Below are positions 54,127 to 63,071 of a stretch of 64,000 nucleotides of DNA, in pieces. The notes beneath the pieces are model-generated. The model saw only the letters and a program-made list of their open reading frames with translations. It had not been told where the DNA came from and ran no database searches. This stretch comes from Streptomyces sp. NBC_00569 (GTDB taxonomy: Bacteria; Actinomycetota; Actinomycetes; Streptomycetales; Streptomycetaceae). Location: positions 8,239,001-8,303,000 of the forward strand of contig NZ_CP107783.1 of assembly GCF_036345255.1 (NCBI RefSeq), written 5' to 3'. The stretch's first letter is position 1. Every line of letters starts with the position of its first letter. Made by a program: the position numbers and the translations under genes.

Positions 54127-55224
54127 ATGACGACGTCCCGCCTTTTCGACCCCGCCCGCCTCGGCGCGCTGACCCTGCCCAACCGCCTCGTCATGGCGCC
54201 CATGACCCGTAACCGCGCCTCCGCGGACGGCGTCCCGCAGCCCGTCATGGCCACCTACTACGCCCAGCGCGCCACCGCGGGCCTGATCATCGCCGAGGCG
54301 TCCACGCCCAACGCCGTAGGGCAGACCTACGCCAACATCACGGCCATCCACAGCGCGGCCCACGTCGAGGGCTGGCGACACGTGACCGACGAGGTCCGCG
54401 CCGCCGGGGGCCGGATGTTCCTCCAGCTCCAGCACGGCGGCCGGATCGGCCACCCCGACAACAGCGGCGGCCTGACCCCGATCGCCCCCTCACCGGTGCC
54501 GCTCCCCGACACCATTCACACCGCGACCGGCCACCGGCCCGCCGTCATACCGAGGGAGATGACGTCCGACGACATCCGCACCACCGTGGCCGACTTCGCC
54601 GACGCCGCCCGCAAGGCCGTGGCGGCGGGCTTCGAAGGCGTCGAGGTGCACGGCGCCAACGGCTACCTCCTCCACCAGTTCCTCGGCCGGGGCACCAACC
54701 ACCGCACCGACGCCTACGGCGGAACGGTCGAGGGCCGCGTCAGGTTCGTGGTCGAGGTCGTGCGTGCCGTCGCGGACGCGATCGGACCCGAGCGGGTGGG
54801 CCTGCGGATCTCTCCGGGACTCACCGTCAACGGCATGGACGAGGGAGACACCGACGACATCTACCCCGCGCTCGTCGACGCCCTCTCGGACCTGGACCTC
54901 GCCTATCTGCACATCGTCTTCGCCGACCCGGACAGTCCGCTCTTCCAGGACCTCCGCAAGCGCTGGACCGGCACGCTGATCGCCAACCCCGTGCTGCCGA
55001 GGGAGCGGATTCCCGCCGACGGCGGCAGAAGCGAGGGCGAGCGTCTCCTGGCCGCCGGCGCCGACCTGGTGGCGCTCGGCCGCCCGTTCCTGGCCAACCC
55101 CGACCTGGTCGAGCGGCTGCGAGTGGGCGCGCCGCTCAACCAGGTCAGGGACCGGTACCTGATGTACGTAGGAGGGGAGACGGGCTACACGGACTATCCG
55201 TTCCTGTCCGGCAGCCGCCGATGA
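54127..55224 (+). CDS. NemA-type old yellow enzyme (alkene reductase)
   Basis: This 365-residue FMN ene-reductase shows LVMAPMTRNRAS, QLQHGGRIGHPDNSGG, the His/Asn pair in GVEVHGANGYLLHQFLGRG, and VALGRPFLANPDL with a C-terminal YTDYPF. It acts on nitro compounds or enones. The ATG at 54127 has GAGGAG upstream. It is a different subgroup from the enzyme at 36306. Confidence 0.94.
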   Translation: MTTSRLFDPARLGALTLPNRLVMAPMTRNRASADGVPQPVMATYYAQRATAGLIIAEASTPNAVGQTYANITAIHSAAHVEGWRHVTDEVRAAGGRMFLQLQHGGRIGHPDNSGGLTPIAPSPVPLPDTIHTATGHRPAVIPREMTSDDIRTTVADFADAARKAVAAGFEGVEVHGANGYLLHQFLGRGTNHRTDAYGGTVEGRVRFVVEVVRAVADAIGPERVGLRISPGLTVNGMDEGDTDDIYPALVDALSDLDLAYLHIVFADPDSPLFQDLRKRWTGTLIANPVLPRERIPADGGRSEGERLLAAGADLVALGRPFLANPDLVERLRVGAPLNQVRDRYLMYVGGETGYTDYPFLSGSRR

Positions 55225-55513
55225 AGTGAATATCAGGCGCCCGGGGCCCCTGGATTTGCTCAATCCGGGGTGAAGGTTCGCGGCGACGCGCGAAATATTC
55301 TGGCTCACCGTGCTCCGAAGCCCGGTCCGTGCTAGTCTTGATCTCAGTTGCAGTTGTGGTTCCCATAGATACTTCAAGTGCCTTAGGTAACTTCACGTTG
55401 CCGGGCGCTTTTCTATTTCCGGATGCATTTTTTCCGGGCGGGGCAATCATTGCGGCGACGCCGAGGTCCGCACAGTGTGGGCCCCGGGCACTGCCCCGAA
55501 GGAGAATTTGCAT
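55225..55513 (+). promoter_or_regulatory. Long 5' leader of the cold-shock gene
   Basis: About 290 bp with lower GC than the surroundings precede the cold-shock gene. T-rich runs (TTTTCTATTTCC, CATTTTTTCC) and a GGGCCCCGGGC segment lie near the Shine-Dalgarno AAGGAG. Long structured leaders are typical for cold-shock genes. Confidence 0.5.
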
Positions 55514-55717
55514 ATGGCTACTGGCACCGTGAAGTGGTTCAACTCGGAAAAGGGCTTCGGCTTCATCGAGCAGGAGGGTGGCGGCCCCGACGTCTTCGCC
55601 CACTACTCGAACATCGCCACCCAGGGCTTCCGTGAGCTTCAGGAAGGCCAGAAGGTGAACTTCGATGTCACGCAGGGCCAGAAGGGCCCGCAGGCGGAGA
55701 ACATCGTTCCCGCCTGA
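55514..55717 (+). CDS. Cold-shock protein (CspA/ScoF family)
   Basis: This 67-residue OB-fold nucleic-acid-binding protein has RNP1 (KGFGFIE) and RNP2 (VFAHY) motifs. It melts RNA structure on cold shift and in rapid growth. The ATG at 55514 has AAGGAG 9 nt upstream. A long leader precedes it, a strong terminator follows, and a DEAD-box helicase gene is next, so two RNA-remodelling genes are adjacent. Confidence 0.97.
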   Translation: MATGTVKWFNSEKGFGFIEQEGGGPDVFAHYSNIATQGFRELQEGQKVNFDVTQGQKGPQAENIVPA

Positions 55718-55735
55718 CGCTGAAGCGTTGAGCGC

Positions 55736-55772
55736 AGCTGGTGCCCGTACCCTGGTGGTACGGGCACCAGCT
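55736..55772 (+). terminator. Perfect 16-bp stem terminator after the cold-shock gene
   Basis: AGCTGGTGCCCGTACC pairs with GGTACGGGCACCAGCT across a 5-nt loop, 18 nt after the stop. It is followed by a T-containing stretch. Confidence 0.88.
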
Positions 55773-56012
55773 CGTTGCTGTTTGCGGGGCATCCCGCCCG
55801 GGTAGACACGACCACCGGGTGGCACACCACCCCGGCGGGGCGCCAAGACCCCCGCACCCCATTGATCCGGCCCGTCCGAGGGCCGCCTGCCGCAGTGGAA
55901 TCCCAGCATTCCGACGTCAGGCGTCGCCATTCTCCGTACCGGCGCGCCGGCTGTTTTTCAGTCTGCTATTCGGCTCGTTCTTGCAATTCGTCCGGCACTC
56001 ATGCGCCGGGAA

Positions 56013-56041
56013 TTCCTCGATACGTGCCATATCGAGGAAGG
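56013..56041 (+). promoter_or_regulatory. Hairpin hiding the DEAD-box gene ribosome binding site
   Basis: TTCCTCGAT pairs perfectly with ATCGAGGAA across a 9-nt loop. The second arm contains most of the Shine-Dalgarno GAGGAAGG that serves the ATG at 56048. Opening this stem would be needed for efficient translation. It may respond to temperature or to the helicase itself. Confidence 0.6.
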
Positions 56042-56047
56042 TTCTCC

Positions 56048-57583
56048 ATGAACCGTTCAGCTCGCACGAACGACCGTTACTCCAACCCCCGCAGGGGTTC
56101 CGCCGGCGGCGACCGGGGCGCCCGTTTTCGACCCCAGGGCCAGGGCCAGGGACGCCCCGGCGGCAAGAGCTCCGGCGGCTACGGGCGCAGGCCCGCCGCG
56201 CCGCAGGGCGAGTTCGCGCTGCCCGTCACCGTCACGCCCGCCCTTCCCGCCGTCGAGACCTTCGGTGAGCTCGACCTGCCGGCCGAGATCCTCAAGACGC
56301 TCACCGGCCTCGGTGTGACCGTGCCGTTCCCGATCCAGGCGGCCACCCTGCCGAACTCGCTCGCGGGCCGGGACGTCCTCGGCCGCGGCCGCACCGGCTC
56401 CGGCAAGACCCTCGCCTTCGGGCTCGCTCTGCTCGCGCGCCTCGCAGGTCAGCGCGCCGACGCCAAGCAGCCCTTCGGTCTGATCCTCGTCCCCACGCGC
56501 GAGCTCGCGCAGCAGGTCACCGAGGCGCTCACCCCCTACGCCCGGTCGCTGAGGCTGCGGATGGCCACCGTCGTCGGCGGTATGTCCATCGGCCGTCAGG
56601 CCAGTGCCCTGCGCGGTGGCGCCGAGGTCGTCGTCGCGACGCCCGGACGCCTCAAGGACCTCATCGAGCGCAAGGACTGCCGTCTGGACCGGGTGAAGAT
56701 CACCGTCCTGGACGAGGCCGACCAGATGGCCGACATGGGCTTCATGCCGCAGGTCACCGAGCTGCTCGACCTGGTGCACCCCGAGGGGCAGCGCATGCTG
56801 TTCTCGGCGACGCTGGACCGCAACGTCGACCTGCTGGTGCGCCGCTACCTGCACGACCCGGTCGTCCACTCCGTCGACCCGTCGGCGGGCGCCGTCACCA
56901 CGATGGAACACCACGAACTGCATGTGCACGGCGCCGACAAGTTCGCCGCCGCCACCGAGATCGCGGCCCGCGACGGGCGGGTCATCATGTTCCTGGACAC
57001 CAAGCACGCCGTCGACCAGTTCACCAAGCACCTGCTCGGCAGCGGCGTGCGGGCCGCAGCCCTGCACGGCGGCAAGTCCCAGCCGCAGCGCACCCGCACC
57101 CTGGCCCAGTTCAAGGCCGGTACGGTCACGGCGCTCGTCGCCACCAACGTCGCCGCCCGCGGCATCCACGTCGACAACCTCGACCTCGTGGTCAACGTCG
57201 ACCCGCCGAGCGACCACAAGGACTACCTGCACCGCGGCGGCCGTACGGCCCGCGCCGGTGAGTCCGGCAGCGTCGTCACCCTGGTCCTGCCCAACCAGCG
57301 CCGCGACATGAGCCGGCTCATGCGCGACGCCGGCATCCGGCCGCAGATCACCCAAGTCCGTTCGGGCGAGGCTGAGTTGAGCCGTATCACCGGTGCTCAG
57401 GCGCCCTCCGGCGTCCCGGTCACCGGCACCGCGCCGGCCGCGGAGCGCCCCAAGCGCGGCGGTGCCCCGTTCCGCGGCATGGGCTCGCGCCCGGGCCGCG
57501 CCGGTGGTGACTCGCGCCGCACCTCCGAGGCCCGCCAGCTCGCGGACGCCCGCAAGGCCGCGCGGGTCCGCCGCGCCGGCTGA
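56048..57583 (+). CDS. DEAD-box RNA helicase
   Basis: This 511-residue helicase has a Gly/Arg-rich N-terminal tail, the Q motif (PFPIQAATL), Walker A GRTGSGKT, PTRELAQQV, DEAD in VLDEADQMADMG, SAT (MLFSATL), and HRGGRTARAG in the second RecA domain. The C-terminal tail is again Arg/Gly-rich, as in RNA-binding RhlE-like proteins. The ATG at 56048 is preceded by a ribosome site locked in a hairpin. The upstream neighbour is a cold-shock protein, pointing to a cold-related role in RNA remodelling. Confidence 0.96.
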   Translation: MNRSARTNDRYSNPRRGSAGGDRGARFRPQGQGQGRPGGKSSGGYGRRPAAPQGEFALPVTVTPALPAVETFGELDLPAEILKTLTGLGVTVPFPIQAATLPNSLAGRDVLGRGRTGSGKTLAFGLALLARLAGQRADAKQPFGLILVPTRELAQQVTEALTPYARSLRLRMATVVGGMSIGRQASALRGGAEVVVATPGRLKDLIERKDCRLDRVKITVLDEADQMADMGFMPQVTELLDLVHPEGQRMLFSATLDRNVDLLVRRYLHDPVVHSVDPSAGAVTTMEHHELHVHGADKFAAATEIAARDGRVIMFLDTKHAVDQFTKHLLGSGVRAAALHGGKSQPQRTRTLAQFKAGTVTALVATNVAARGIHVDNLDLVVNVDPPSDHKDYLHRGGRTARAGESGSVVTLVLPNQRRDMSRLMRDAGIRPQITQVRSGEAELSRITGAQAPSGVPVTGTAPAAERPKRGGAPFRGMGSRPGRAGGDSRRTSEARQLADARKAARVRRAG

Positions 57584-57597
57584 CGCATACGCACGAA

Positions 57598-57639
57598 GGC
57601 CGGAGGCCCTGGACCCATATCGGTCCAGGGCCTCCGGCC
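57598..57639. terminator. Perfect 18-bp stem terminator between convergent genes
   Basis: GGCCGGAGGCCCTGGACC and its exact complement flank a 6-nt loop. It lies 14 bp after the helicase stop and 12 bp from the etfA stop, so it can serve both. Confidence 0.9.
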
Positions 57640-57651
57640 GTTCTGCTGCTG

Positions 57652-58614
57652 TCAGCCCTTGCGGGTGGTGATGTCCTCGGTGAGCTGGGGGACGACGTCG
57701 AAGAGGTCGCCGACGACGCCGTAGTCGACGAGGTCGAAGATCGGGGCCTCGGCGTCCTTGTTGACCGCGACGATGGTCTTCGAGGTCTGCATACCGGCCC
57801 GGTGCTGGATCGCGCCGGAGATACCGTTGGCGATGTACAGCTGCGGGGACACACTCTTGCCGGTCTGGCCGACCTGGTTGGAGTGCGGGTACCAGCCCGC
57901 GTCCACCGCGGCACGCGAGGCACCCACGGCCGCACCGAGGGAGTCGGCGAGGGCCTCGATGAGTGCGAAGTTCTCCGCGCCGTTGACGCCACGGCCACCG
58001 GAGACCACGATCGCGGCCTCGGTCAGGTCCGGACGCCCGGTCGACTCACGCGGCGTGCGCGAGACGACCTTCGTGCCCCTCGCCTGCTCGGAGAAGGACA
58101 CGGTCAGGGCCTCGACCGTGCCGGCCGCCGGAGCCGGCTCGACCGGAGCCGAGTTGGGCTTGACGGTGATGACCGGGGTGCCCTTGGCCACACGGGACGT
58201 GGTCGTGAACGAGGCGGCGAACGCCGACTGCGTGGCAACCGGACCCTGCTCGCCGGCCTGCAGGTCGGTGGCGTCGGTGATGACACCCGACCCGATCCGC
58301 ACCGCGAGACGGGCGGCGATCTCCTTGCCCTCCGCGGACGAGGGCACCAGAACCGCGGCCGGGGACACCGCGTTGTAGGCGGCCTGCAGCGCATCGACCT
58401 TCGGCACGACCAGGTAGTCGGCGTACTCGGAGGCGTCATCGGTCAGGACCTTGACGGCGCCGTGCTCGGCCAGGACGGCCGCGGTGCCGGCGGCACCCGC
58501 ACCCAGCGCCAGCGCGACGGGCTCACCGATGCGGCGGGCCAGCGTCAGCAGCTCCAGGGTGGGCTTGCGGACGGCACCGTCCACGTGATCGACGTAGACC
58601 AGAACTTCAGCCAT
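57652..58614 (-). CDS. etfA: Electron transfer flavoprotein alpha subunit
   Basis: This 320-residue FAD subunit takes electrons from acyl-CoA dehydrogenases. The C-terminal FAD domain is clear (SGGRGVNGAENFALIEALAD, GWYPHSNQVGQTGKSVSP, LYIANGISGAIQH). The ATG at 58614 is 61 nt after etfB. With many acyl-CoA genes nearby it probably serves general fatty and organic acid oxidation. Confidence 0.97.
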   Translation of the reverse strand: MAEVLVYVDHVDGAVRKPTLELLTLARRIGEPVALALGAGAAGTAAVLAEHGAVKVLTDDASEYADYLVVPKVDALQAAYNAVSPAAVLVPSSAEGKEIAARLAVRIGSGVITDATDLQAGEQGPVATQSAFAASFTTTSRVAKGTPVITVKPNSAPVEPAPAAGTVEALTVSFSEQARGTKVVSRTPRESTGRPDLTEAAIVVSGGRGVNGAENFALIEALADSLGAAVGASRAAVDAGWYPHSNQVGQTGKSVSPQLYIANGISGAIQHRAGMQTSKTIVAVNKDAEAPIFDLVDYGVVGDLFDVVPQLTEDITTRKG

Positions 58615-58675
58615 GGGACTTCTTCTCTCCTGCGTGCGAAAGATGAGGGCTAAGGGGGCGATGGGACGGGCGGGG

Positions 58676-59461
58676 CTAGATGAACTTCTGGCCCGCGAGG
58701 AACTCGGCGAGCTGCTTGCCGCCCTCGCCCTCGTCCTTGACGATCGTGCCCGCGCTGCGCGCCGGACGCTCGGCCGCCGCGTCCACGACCGTCCACGCAC
58801 CCGCCAGACCCACCTCGTCGGCCTCCAGGTCCAGATCCGACAGGTCCCAGGACTGAACCGGCTTCTTCTTCGCCGCCATGATCCCCTTGAACGAGGGGTA
58901 ACGCGCCTCGCCCGACTGGTCGGTCACCGACACCACCGCCGGCAGCGAGGCCTCCACCTGCTCCGAGGCGGTGTCACCGTCACGACGGCCCTTCACCACA
59001 CCGCCCTCGACCGACACCTGCGACAACAGCGTCACCTGCGGCACACCCAGCCGCTCCGCGAGCAGCGCCGGCACCACACCCGCCGTGCCGTCCGTCGACG
59101 CCATACCGGACACGACCAGATCGAAACCGGCCTTCTCGATCGCCTTCGCCAGCACCAGCGACGTGCCCACGATGTCCGTGCCGTGCAGATCGTCGTCCTC
59201 GACATGGATCGCCTTGTCCGCGCCCATCGACAACGCCTTGCGCAACGCGTCCTTCGCGTCCTCCGGACCCACCGTCAACACGGTGATCTCCGCATCGTCC
59301 GCCCCGTCCGCGATCTGCAACGCCTGCTCGACCGCGTACTCGTCCAGCTCCGACAACAGACCGTCCACATCATCACGGTCCACCGTCAGATCATCAGCGA
59401 AATGCCGGTCCCCCGTCGCGTCCGGCACATACTTCACGGTGACAACGATCCTCAAGCTCAC
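58676..59461 (-). CDS. etfB: Electron transfer flavoprotein beta subunit
   Basis: This 261-residue partner of EtfA binds AMP. It shows IVVTVKYVPDATGDRHF, ALRKALSMGADKAIHV and GMASTDGTAGVVPALLAERL. The start is GTG at 59461 with AGGAG 8 nt upstream; the frame is open further upstream but has no start signal. It is divergent from a TetR gene whose probable operator lies directly upstream. Confidence 0.97.
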   Translation of the reverse strand: MSLRIVVTVKYVPDATGDRHFADDLTVDRDDVDGLLSELDEYAVEQALQIADGADDAEITVLTVGPEDAKDALRKALSMGADKAIHVEDDDLHGTDIVGTSLVLAKAIEKAGFDLVVSGMASTDGTAGVVPALLAERLGVPQVTLLSQVSVEGGVVKGRRDGDTASEQVEASLPAVVSVTDQSGEARYPSFKGIMAAKKKPVQSWDLSDLDLEADEVGLAGAWTVVDAAAERPARSAGTIVKDEGEGGKQLAEFLAGQKFI

Positions 59462-59499
59462 GCCGGCTCTCCTGCCTCTGGTTCCTGAAAGCGACACTA

Positions 59500-59536
59500 T
59501 GGCACTCAGTACCCTCTGGCAAGGTACGTGGTGCCA
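59500..59536. promoter_or_regulatory. Operator between etfB and the TetR gene
   Basis: TGGCACTCAGTACC and its near inverted copy GGTACGTGGTGCCA are separated by 9 nt. The same 14-base sequence recurs at 60304, on the other side of the TetR gene. Confidence 0.8.
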
Positions 59537-59566
59537 GAGGGGCCGCTTCGGTGTTACGTTCCCGGC

Positions 59567-60271
59567 ATGACTGAGGCGACCAGACCGGCCAAGAAGGCGC
59601 CGATGCGCGAGGTGCTCGCCGAGGCGGCGTTCCAGCTCTTCCTCGACCGGGGTTTCGAACAGACCACGGTCGACGACATCGTCGCCCGTGCGGGTGTCGG
59701 GCGCAGGTCGTTCTTCCGGTACTTCCCGTCCAAGGAGGACGCGGTCTTCCCGGATCACGAGCGCTGCCTCGCCGACATGACGGCCTTCCTCGAAGAGGCC
59801 GACGGCACCGACCCGGTGGGTACCGTCTCCGACGCGGCGCGCCTCGTGCTGCGGATGTACGCGGCCAACCCCGAGTTCTCCGTGCAGCGCTACCGCCTCA
59901 CGCGCGAGGTGCCGGGGCTGCGGACGTACGAACTGTCGGTGGTGCGGCGCTACGAGCGCACCCTGGCGGGCTATCTGCGGGAGCGATTCGAGGGGGAGCG
60001 GGACGGCGCGCTGCGGGCCGAGGTGATCGCCGCGTCCGTCGTCGCCGCCCATAACAACGGGCTCCGCTCCTGGCTCCGTTCGGGTGGTGAGGGAGACCCG
60101 TACGCGGCCGTGGACCATGCTCTGGGGATGGTGCGCGGTGTGTGGAGTGGCGCGGACCAGGGTGCGGCCCCGCGCGCCGCCGAGGACGAAGTCGTCGTGA
60201 TGGTCGCCCCGAAGGGTGCCCCGATGTGGCAGGTCGTGCAGCGGATCGAAGCGGCCTTGGGGCAGGGCTGA
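59567..60271 (+). CDS. TetR-family regulator of etfBA and the downstream genes
   Basis: This 234-residue regulator has the helix-turn-helix at about 32-52 (TTVDDIVARAGVGRRSFFRYFP) and a C-terminal domain typical of MftR/FadR-like TetR proteins in acyl-CoA operons. The ATG at 59567 was chosen over an upstream in-frame ATG (59528) that lies inside the operator. Matching operator motifs flank the gene. Confidence 0.93.
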   Translation: MTEATRPAKKAPMREVLAEAAFQLFLDRGFEQTTVDDIVARAGVGRRSFFRYFPSKEDAVFPDHERCLADMTAFLEEADGTDPVGTVSDAARLVLRMYAANPEFSVQRYRLTREVPGLRTYELSVVRRYERTLAGYLRERFEGERDGALRAEVIAASVVAAHNNGLRSWLRSGGEGDPYAAVDHALGMVRGVWSGADQGAAPRAAEDEVVVMVAPKGAPMWQVVQRIEAALGQG

Positions 60272-60303
60272 GGACTCGGTCCGGAGACGGATCCTGCTTA
60301 ATT

Positions 60304-60341
60304 TGGCACTCAGTACCTTTACAGCGTGGAACTCAGTGCCA
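60304..60341. promoter_or_regulatory. Second copy of the TetR operator
   Basis: TGGCACTCAGTACC matches the site at 59500 exactly. An inverted AGTGCCA lies at 60335-60341. It precedes the DUF35 and dehydrogenase genes. Confidence 0.75.
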
Positions 60342-60404
60342 TACGGTGCGAAGGCGCCGACGCGATGGTGCGGCGCATCAGAGCCGAGCGCAGGGGGCCG
60401 AGCC

Positions 60405-60818
60405 GTGTCCGAGACAGCAACCCACACCGCGCCGATCGGGCACGAGGTGTCCCACACCGCGCCGACCGGGCCCGACGGGACCGGCCTGACGATCCAGCGC
60501 TGCCGATGGTGCGGCACCGCCTCCTTCAGGCGGCTTCTGTGTCCGGTGTGCGCGTCGAGCGATCTGCAGGCCGAACACAGCGACGGTCTTGGCGTCGTCG
60601 TGCAGTCCAGCGTCGTGAACCGGTACACGGGGACGGCGCGCAACGAGTCCCTCGTCCGTTTCCCGGAAGGCTTCGTGTTCCGGTGCCGTGTCGTCGGTGC
60701 CGCCCCGAACCTGGTGTGGATCGGCGCCCGTGTGCGACCCGTGGCCGGCAGCGACCCCGACGCCGGGGAAGTGGTCTTCGAACTGTGTGACACGGGTGGG
60801 CGCACCGACTGGCAGTGA
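60405..60818 (+). CDS. DUF35 zinc-ribbon/OB-fold protein
   Basis: This 137-residue protein has a zinc ribbon (CRWCGTASFRRLLCPVC) followed by an OB fold. No thiolase-fold gene is next to it, so its partner is elsewhere. The start is GTG at 60405 after AGGGGG. A 66-nt gap separates it from the hydroxyacyl-CoA dehydrogenase gene, and both lie downstream of a TetR operator. Confidence 0.88.
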   Translation: MSETATHTAPIGHEVSHTAPTGPDGTGLTIQRCRWCGTASFRRLLCPVCASSDLQAEHSDGLGVVVQSSVVNRYTGTARNESLVRFPEGFVFRCRVVGAAPNLVWIGARVRPVAGSDPDAGEVVFELCDTGGRTDWQ

Positions 60819-60884
60819 CTCTGCCGAATGGCGACAACTGGAGGCCCGGCAACCGCGGGCGGCCGCAAGAGAGGAGGATCTTCG

Positions 60885-61748
60885 ATGCGTGAGTTCGGCA
60901 GAGTGGGCGTGGTGGGCTGCGGCCTGATGGGATCGGGCATCGCGGAGGTCTGCGCCCGCGCCGGTCTCGACGTCCTGGTCGCCGAGCGCGGCGAAGAGGC
61001 GCTTGCGGCGGGCCGGTCCCGTGTCACGGCGTCCCTCGACCGCGGCCTGCGCAGCGGCAAGTTGAGCGCGGACGAGCGCGAAGCCGCCCTGGCCAGAATG
61101 GAGTTCACCACCGACCTCGACGAGTTCGCCGACCGTGACCTGGTCGTCGAGGCCGTCGCCGAGCAGCCCGACGTGAAGATCGCCGTGTTCAAGGAGCTCG
61201 ACCGGGTGCTCGGGGGCGGGGACGCGGTCATCGCCTCCAACACCTCCTCCATCCCGATCATCGACCTCGCCGCGGTCACCTCACGCCCCCAGCAGGTCGT
61301 CGGCGTCCACTTCTTCAACCCCGTACCCGTACAGCGCCTCGTCGAGGTCATTCCGACGCAGCTCACCGCGCAGAGCGTCACCGACGCGGTGACGGACTTC
61401 GCAGAGCGGCGGCTCGGCAAGACCGTCGTCCACGCTCAGGACCGGGCGGGCTTCGTCGTCAACGCCCTGCTGATCCCGTACCTCGTCTCCGCCGTCAGGA
61501 TGCTGGAGTCGGGGGCCGCGTCCGCCGAGGACATCGACAACGGCATGGTGCTCGGCTGCGCGCATCCCATGGGCCCGCTGCGCCTCCTCGACCTCATCGG
61601 CCTCGACACGGCCCAGTCCATCGCGGAGTCGATGTACGACGAGTTCAAGGAGCCGCTGTACGCGCCCCCGCCGCTGCTGCGCCGCATGGTCGCCGCGGGC
61701 GCGCTCGGCCGGAAGTCGGGGCGCGGCTTCTACGCGTACGACAGCTGA
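60885..61748 (+). CDS. 3-hydroxyacyl-CoA (3-hydroxybutyryl-CoA) dehydrogenase
   Basis: This 287-residue NAD-dependent enzyme has the Rossmann motif VGVVGCGLMGSGIAEVCARAG, the catalytic histidine in VGVHFFNPVP, and the C-terminal helical domain with GMVLGCAHPMGPLRLLDLIG. It oxidises the beta-hydroxyl of acyl-CoA. The ATG at 60885 has AGGAGG upstream. It fits with the nearby etf genes in an acyl-CoA oxidation group. Confidence 0.95.
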   Translation: MREFGRVGVVGCGLMGSGIAEVCARAGLDVLVAERGEEALAAGRSRVTASLDRGLRSGKLSADEREAALARMEFTTDLDEFADRDLVVEAVAEQPDVKIAVFKELDRVLGGGDAVIASNTSSIPIIDLAAVTSRPQQVVGVHFFNPVPVQRLVEVIPTQLTAQSVTDAVTDFAERRLGKTVVHAQDRAGFVVNALLIPYLVSAVRMLESGAASAEDIDNGMVLGCAHPMGPLRLLDLIGLDTAQSIAESMYDEFKEPLYAPPPLLRRMVAAGALGRKSGRGFYAYDS

Positions 61749-61768
61749 GCCGCCGCAGTCGGCACCGG

Positions 61769-63031
61769 TCAGAAGTCGACCGGGTCCCGGATCAGCGGGC
61801 ATGTCATGCAGTGCCCGCCGCCTCGGCCGCGGCCCAGTTCCGCGCCGACGATGGTGATGACCTCGACGCCCGCCTTGCGCAGCAGCGTGTTCGTCTGCGT
61901 GTTGCGGTCGTACGTGACGACGACGCCCGGCTCGACCGCGACGGCGTTGTTGCCGCTGTCCCACTGCTGGCGTTCGGAGGCGTAGACGTCGCCGCCGGTC
62001 TCGATCACGCGCAGTGCGCCGACGCCGAGCGCCTTCGCCACGACGTCGACGAAGGGGCGAGAGCCCTCGTCGGTGATGTGGAGGCCGGACGGATCATCGC
62101 CGGGGCGCAGCGTGAAGGTGTGGACGGCGTCCATGATGACCGGGTAGAGCGTGACGATGTCGCGGTCGGCGAAGGTGAAGACGGTGTCCAGGTGCATGGC
62201 GGAGCGCAGCTTCGGCATGCCGGCGACGATGACCTGGTCCGCCGCGCCGTTCTCGAACAGGGCGGCCGTCACCTGCGTGATCGCCTGGCGTGAGGTGCGT
62301 TCGCTCATGCCCATCAGGACGACGCCGTTGCCCACGGGCATGATGTCGCCGCCCTCGAACGTGGCCTGGCCCCAGTCCCGCTCGGGGTCCCCCCACCACA
62401 CGGTGGAGCCGGTGAAGTCGGGGTGGAAGGTGTAGATCGCCTTCATCAGCAGGGTCTCGTCGTGGCGTGCGGGCCAGTACAGCGGGTTGAGGGTGACGCC
62501 TTCGTAGAGCCAGCAGGTCGTGTCGCGGGTGTAGAGGGTGTTGGGCAGGGGCGGCATCAGGTACTCGCGTACGCCCGTCGACTCGCGGACCAGGGCGACG
62601 TAGTCGGAGCGGAACTCGTCCGGCAGGTCGGTCGTGGCCAGGCCGCCGATCAGATACTCGGTGAGACGGTGCGGGCTGAGCTCGTCGAGGAAGGACCGGG
62701 TGTCGTCCATGAGGCCGAGGCCGACCTCGTTGGCGACGATCTTGCGGTCCAGGAGCCAGGCCTTCGCTTCGGGGATCGTCATGGTCTCGGTGAGCAGTTC
62801 GTGCAGTTCGACGACGTCGACGCCGCGTCCGCGCAGCTTGCTGACGAAGTCGGCGTGGTCGCGCTGGGCGTTCTCCACCCACATCACGTCGTCGAAGAGG
62901 AGGTCGTCGGAGTTGGTCGGGGTGAGCCTGCGGTGGGCGAGGCCGGGCGCGCAGACCAGGACCTTGCGCAGCGTGCCGACCTCGGAGTGGACGCCGAGGG
63001 CCGGCTCGGCCGTGGTGTCGTTGCTGGTCAC
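61769..63031 (-). CDS. arcA: Arginine deiminase
   Basis: This 420-residue enzyme hydrolyses arginine to citrulline and ammonia. The catalytic cysteine is in [16 protein letters not shown] near residue 408. [10 protein letters not shown] and MHLDTVFTF supply the other catalytic residues. The start is GTG at 63031 after GGAAAGG. The next gene upstream is an APC permease, the usual arginine/ornithine antiporter partner. It converges with the dehydrogenase gene with a 20-bp gap. Confidence 0.97.
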   Translation of the reverse strand: MTSNDTTAEPALGVHSEVGTLRKVLVCAPGLAHRRLTPTNSDDLLFDDVMWVENAQRDHADFVSKLRGRGVDVVELHELLTETMTIPEAKAWLLDRKIVANEVGLGLMDDTRSFLDELSPHRLTEYLIGGLATTDLPDEFRSDYVALVRESTGVREYLMPPLPNTLYTRDTTCWLYEGVTLNPLYWPARHDETLLMKAIYTFHPDFTGSTVWWGDPERDWGQATFEGGDIMPVGNGVVLMGMSERTSRQAITQVTAALFENGAADQVIVAGMPKLRSAMHLDTVFTFADRDIVTLYPVIMDAVHTFTLRPGDDPSGLHITDEGSRPFVDVVAKALGVGALRVIETGGDVYASERQQWDSGNNAVAVEPGVVVTYDRNTQTNTLLRKAGVEVITIVGAELGRGRGGGHCMTCPLIRDPVDF

Positions 63032-63071
63032 GATGTGCCTTTCCAGAGAGTCGGTGTGACGGGCGGGCCGG

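Noticed and set aside
59462..61420. Long minus-strand upstream extension of the etfB frame
   Set aside because: EtfB has its full length from the GTG at 59461. The extension is antisense to the TetR, DUF35 and dehydrogenase genes.
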